Assembly: GCA_015222255.1 (NCBI GenBank)
Contig: JADFUX010000044.1
Location: forward strand, 1 to 6,847
Origin: Chloroflexota bacterium
GTDB lineage: Bacteria > Chloroflexota > Dehalococcoidia > GIF9 > AB-539-J10
Reading direction: 5' to 3'
Length of the DNA: 6,847 nt
Of this stretch, positions 5,335 through 6,847 are shown in pieces. The translations under genes were made by a program, and so were the position numbers. Under the pieces are notes generated by a model. It saw only the letters and a list, made by a program, of their open reading frames with translations. It ran no database searches and was not told where the DNA came from. Each line of letters starts with the position of its first letter. The stretch's first letter is position 1.

Positions 5335-6847
5335 ATGCCTTTTGTTTCTTGTATCTCTCTCTCAGCTCCCTCTTCAATATCTTCCCTGTTAGAGTAGTTG
5401 GGAATTCAGAAACGAAATCGACCTTTCGTGGGAGCTTGAAGCCGGGCAATCCCTTGCCGCGGCAATATTCCCTGATTTCATCTTCGTTAGCTTCCTGCCC
5501 CTCCTTTAACCGCACCACAGCGGTGACAAGTTGTCCATACATGTCGTCAGGGATTCCGATGACTGCTACCTCAGCCACCTTAGAATTGCTCAGTATCACA
5601 TTTTCCACCTCCGGGGGAGCAATATGCTCTCCCGCGCTTACTATAATATCATCGCTCCTATCAGCGAGGTAGAAATATCCCTCCTCATCGTAGTAGCCCA
5701 AGTCGCCAGCGCAAGCCCATTCTCCCTTCTTGGCGGCCGCCGTTTTCTCAGGGTCTTTATAGTATCCTTCGAACGATATGTCGCTCTTGACCCATACATC
5801 GCCAACCTGATGGGGAGGGAGCTCATTTCCCTCCTTGTCGAAGATCTTCACCTCCACCCCGGGTATTGCCTTTCCGATGCTATCAGGATGTATGCTTAGC
5901 TCGTGATGTCTCAGGGTTGTCGCTGGGCCTGTTTCCGACGAGCCGTAGCTATTGCTTAGCCGCACTCCTTGAAAATAGCCCACCATCTTGTCTATCACGG
6001 TTGGGTAGAGCATGGCAGATCCGCTTCCCAGAGAGGTGACGCTGCTCACATCATATTTGTCACGCACGTCCGTGGGAAGGTCAAGTATCTTTGCCAGCAT
6101 GAAAGGAACTAACGAAGAGGTGCTGACCTTCTCCTTATCCATTATCTGCAATACTTCCTCAGGGTCAAAGCCCTTCGACTTATAGATTACATTTGCTCCC
6201 CCATACCAGAATGTGATGGAAGTGCTCCAGATTGAGTTTGAGTGAACCAGGGGCATAAGAACTAACAGTACCCTATCCTCGGGCTTGATTCCTGCCCTTC
6301 CTGTCCCCCGCATCATGGCGTTCTTCATATTGTTCATGAGCGCTCGAGCGGAAGTCACTACTCCCTTGGGCAACCCTGTAGTCCCCGAAGTATAGGCAAT
6401 ATAGGCAATATCCGACGGTTTTACATCGGCTTCGGGGTTTTCATCCGATTTGGACAGGACATCCTCATATCGCGTCATGCCATGGCCGTTTTCCCCCACG
6501 ACTATGTAATTCTCCGGGCGAATATTCTTCAGATTGGGCCTCATAGGCTTGACTGTGTCTAGAATATCGCTGTCTACGAATAGGCAAGTGGCATCACAGT
6601 GGTTGATGATAAACTCCATGCGCTCAGCGTCAAGGCGGTAGTTTATGGGGACCAGAGTCATACCTGTTCTTAGCACCGCTTGAATAATCTCAAGCCCTTC
6701 CAGACCATTATAGGTCAGATAGGCTACATTATCCCCCTTCTTGAACCCCCTTTCCAACAGCCCATTGGCAAGGCGGTTTACGCGGCTATCGAGTTCCTGG
6801 TAGGTTCTGTGCTGGTCGAAGTACACCGCTGCTGTTTTGTCAGGATA
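5333..6847 (-). CDS. acyl-CoA ligase (class I adenylate-forming, AMP-binding), 5' end outside window
   Basis: Residues are numbered from the GTG at 6826. The reading frame stays open to the window edge, and the seven codons upstream (YPDKTAA) match the family's conserved 'PDKTA' region, so this GTG is internal and the true start lies outside the window; 504 residues are visible. The enzyme would join a carboxylic acid to CoA through an acyl-AMP, using ATP. The ATP-binding loop A3 is YTSGTTGLPKG (145-155), A5 is SYGSSETG (293-300), A7 is GDLG (374-377), and A8 is DRSDDIIVSAGEHI (389-402), with His where Asn is common in the SGGENI-type motif. A10 is PTTLTGK (476-482), with Lys482 as the adenylation lysine. 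The C-terminus is complete, ending at TAA 5333-5335. The frame is intact and all core motifs are present, so it should be active; the substrate is not readable from sequence. The overall look is of medium/long-chain fatty acid or branched-acid ligases. It leads the operon with the lyase-like gene; its promoter is outside the window. Confidence 0.93.
   Translation of the reverse strand, partial: YPDKTAAVYFDQHRTYQELDSRVNRLANGLLERGFKKGDNVAYLTYNGLEGLEIIQAVLRTGMTLVPINYRLDAERMEFIINHCDATCLFVDSDILDTVKPMRPNLKNIRPENYIVVGENGHGMTRYEDVLSKSDENPEADVKPSDIAYIAYTSGTTGLPKGVVTSARALMNNMKNAMMRGTGRAGIKPEDRVLLVLMPLVHSNSIWSTSITFWYGGANVIYKSKGFDPEEVLQIMDKEKVSTSSLVPFMLAKILDLPTDVRDKYDVSSVTSLGSGSAMLYPTVIDKMVGYFQGVRLSNSYGSSETGPATTLRHHELSIHPDSIGKAIPGVEVKIFDKEGNELPPHQVGDVWVKSDISFEGYYKDPEKTAAAKKGEWACAGDLGYYDEEGYFYLADRSDDIIVSAGEHIAPPEVENVILSNSKVAEVAVIGIPDDMYGQLVTAVVRLKEGQEANEDEIREYCRGKGLPGFKLPRKVDFVSEFPTTLTGKILKRELRERYKKQKA

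Overview
The window reads as bacterial chromosome of moderate GC content, with strong AAGGAGG-type ribosome binding sites, sigma70-like promoters, a tRNA gene with an encoded CCA end, and GTG used as a start. The style of the enzymes (an acetolactate-synthase-like ThDP enzyme, an HMG-CoA-lyase-like protein and a fatty-acyl-CoA-ligase-like protein) would fit an uncultured anaerobe such as a Dehalococcoidia-type Chloroflexota, but this placement is an impression only and no marker gene here proves it. No mobile element, CRISPR array or phage gene was seen.

Layout. A tRNA-Val(CAC) gene lies at the left edge on the minus strand with its own promoter. It is followed by about 390 bases without a convincing gene, holding a 12-bp perfect tandem repeat. 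Next, on the minus strand, is a predicted lipoprotein of unknown function (527-1612). A 244-bp divergent intergenic region (1613-1856) carries promoter candidates in both directions, an operator-like palindrome and a possible leader hairpin. On the plus strand a 654-residue thiamine-diphosphate enzyme follows (1857-3821). A strong, perfectly paired terminator (3851-3881) separates it from a convergent minus-strand operon. That operon is read from the right edge: a class I adenylate-forming acyl-CoA ligase, cut by the window end (5333-6847), then an HMG-CoA-lyase-like TIM-barrel protein (3915-5321) starting 11 bases after the ligase stop.

How the genes may work together. The ligase would activate a carboxylic acid to its CoA thioester, and the lyase-like protein would make or break a C-C bond on such a thioester. 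The ThDP enzyme is a C-C bond forming or breaking (or 2-oxo acid decarboxylating) enzyme that could act before or after these steps. It is convergent, so it is not in the same transcript, and the shared pathway is inference from proximity. The most unusual point is that the lyase-like protein keeps nearly every recognised metal and catalytic residue of HMG-CoA lyase but has glycine in place of the catalytic cysteine, a glycine-rich insertion right after it, and a C-terminal extension of about 140 residues. It may therefore catalyse a different reaction from HMG-CoA cleavage.
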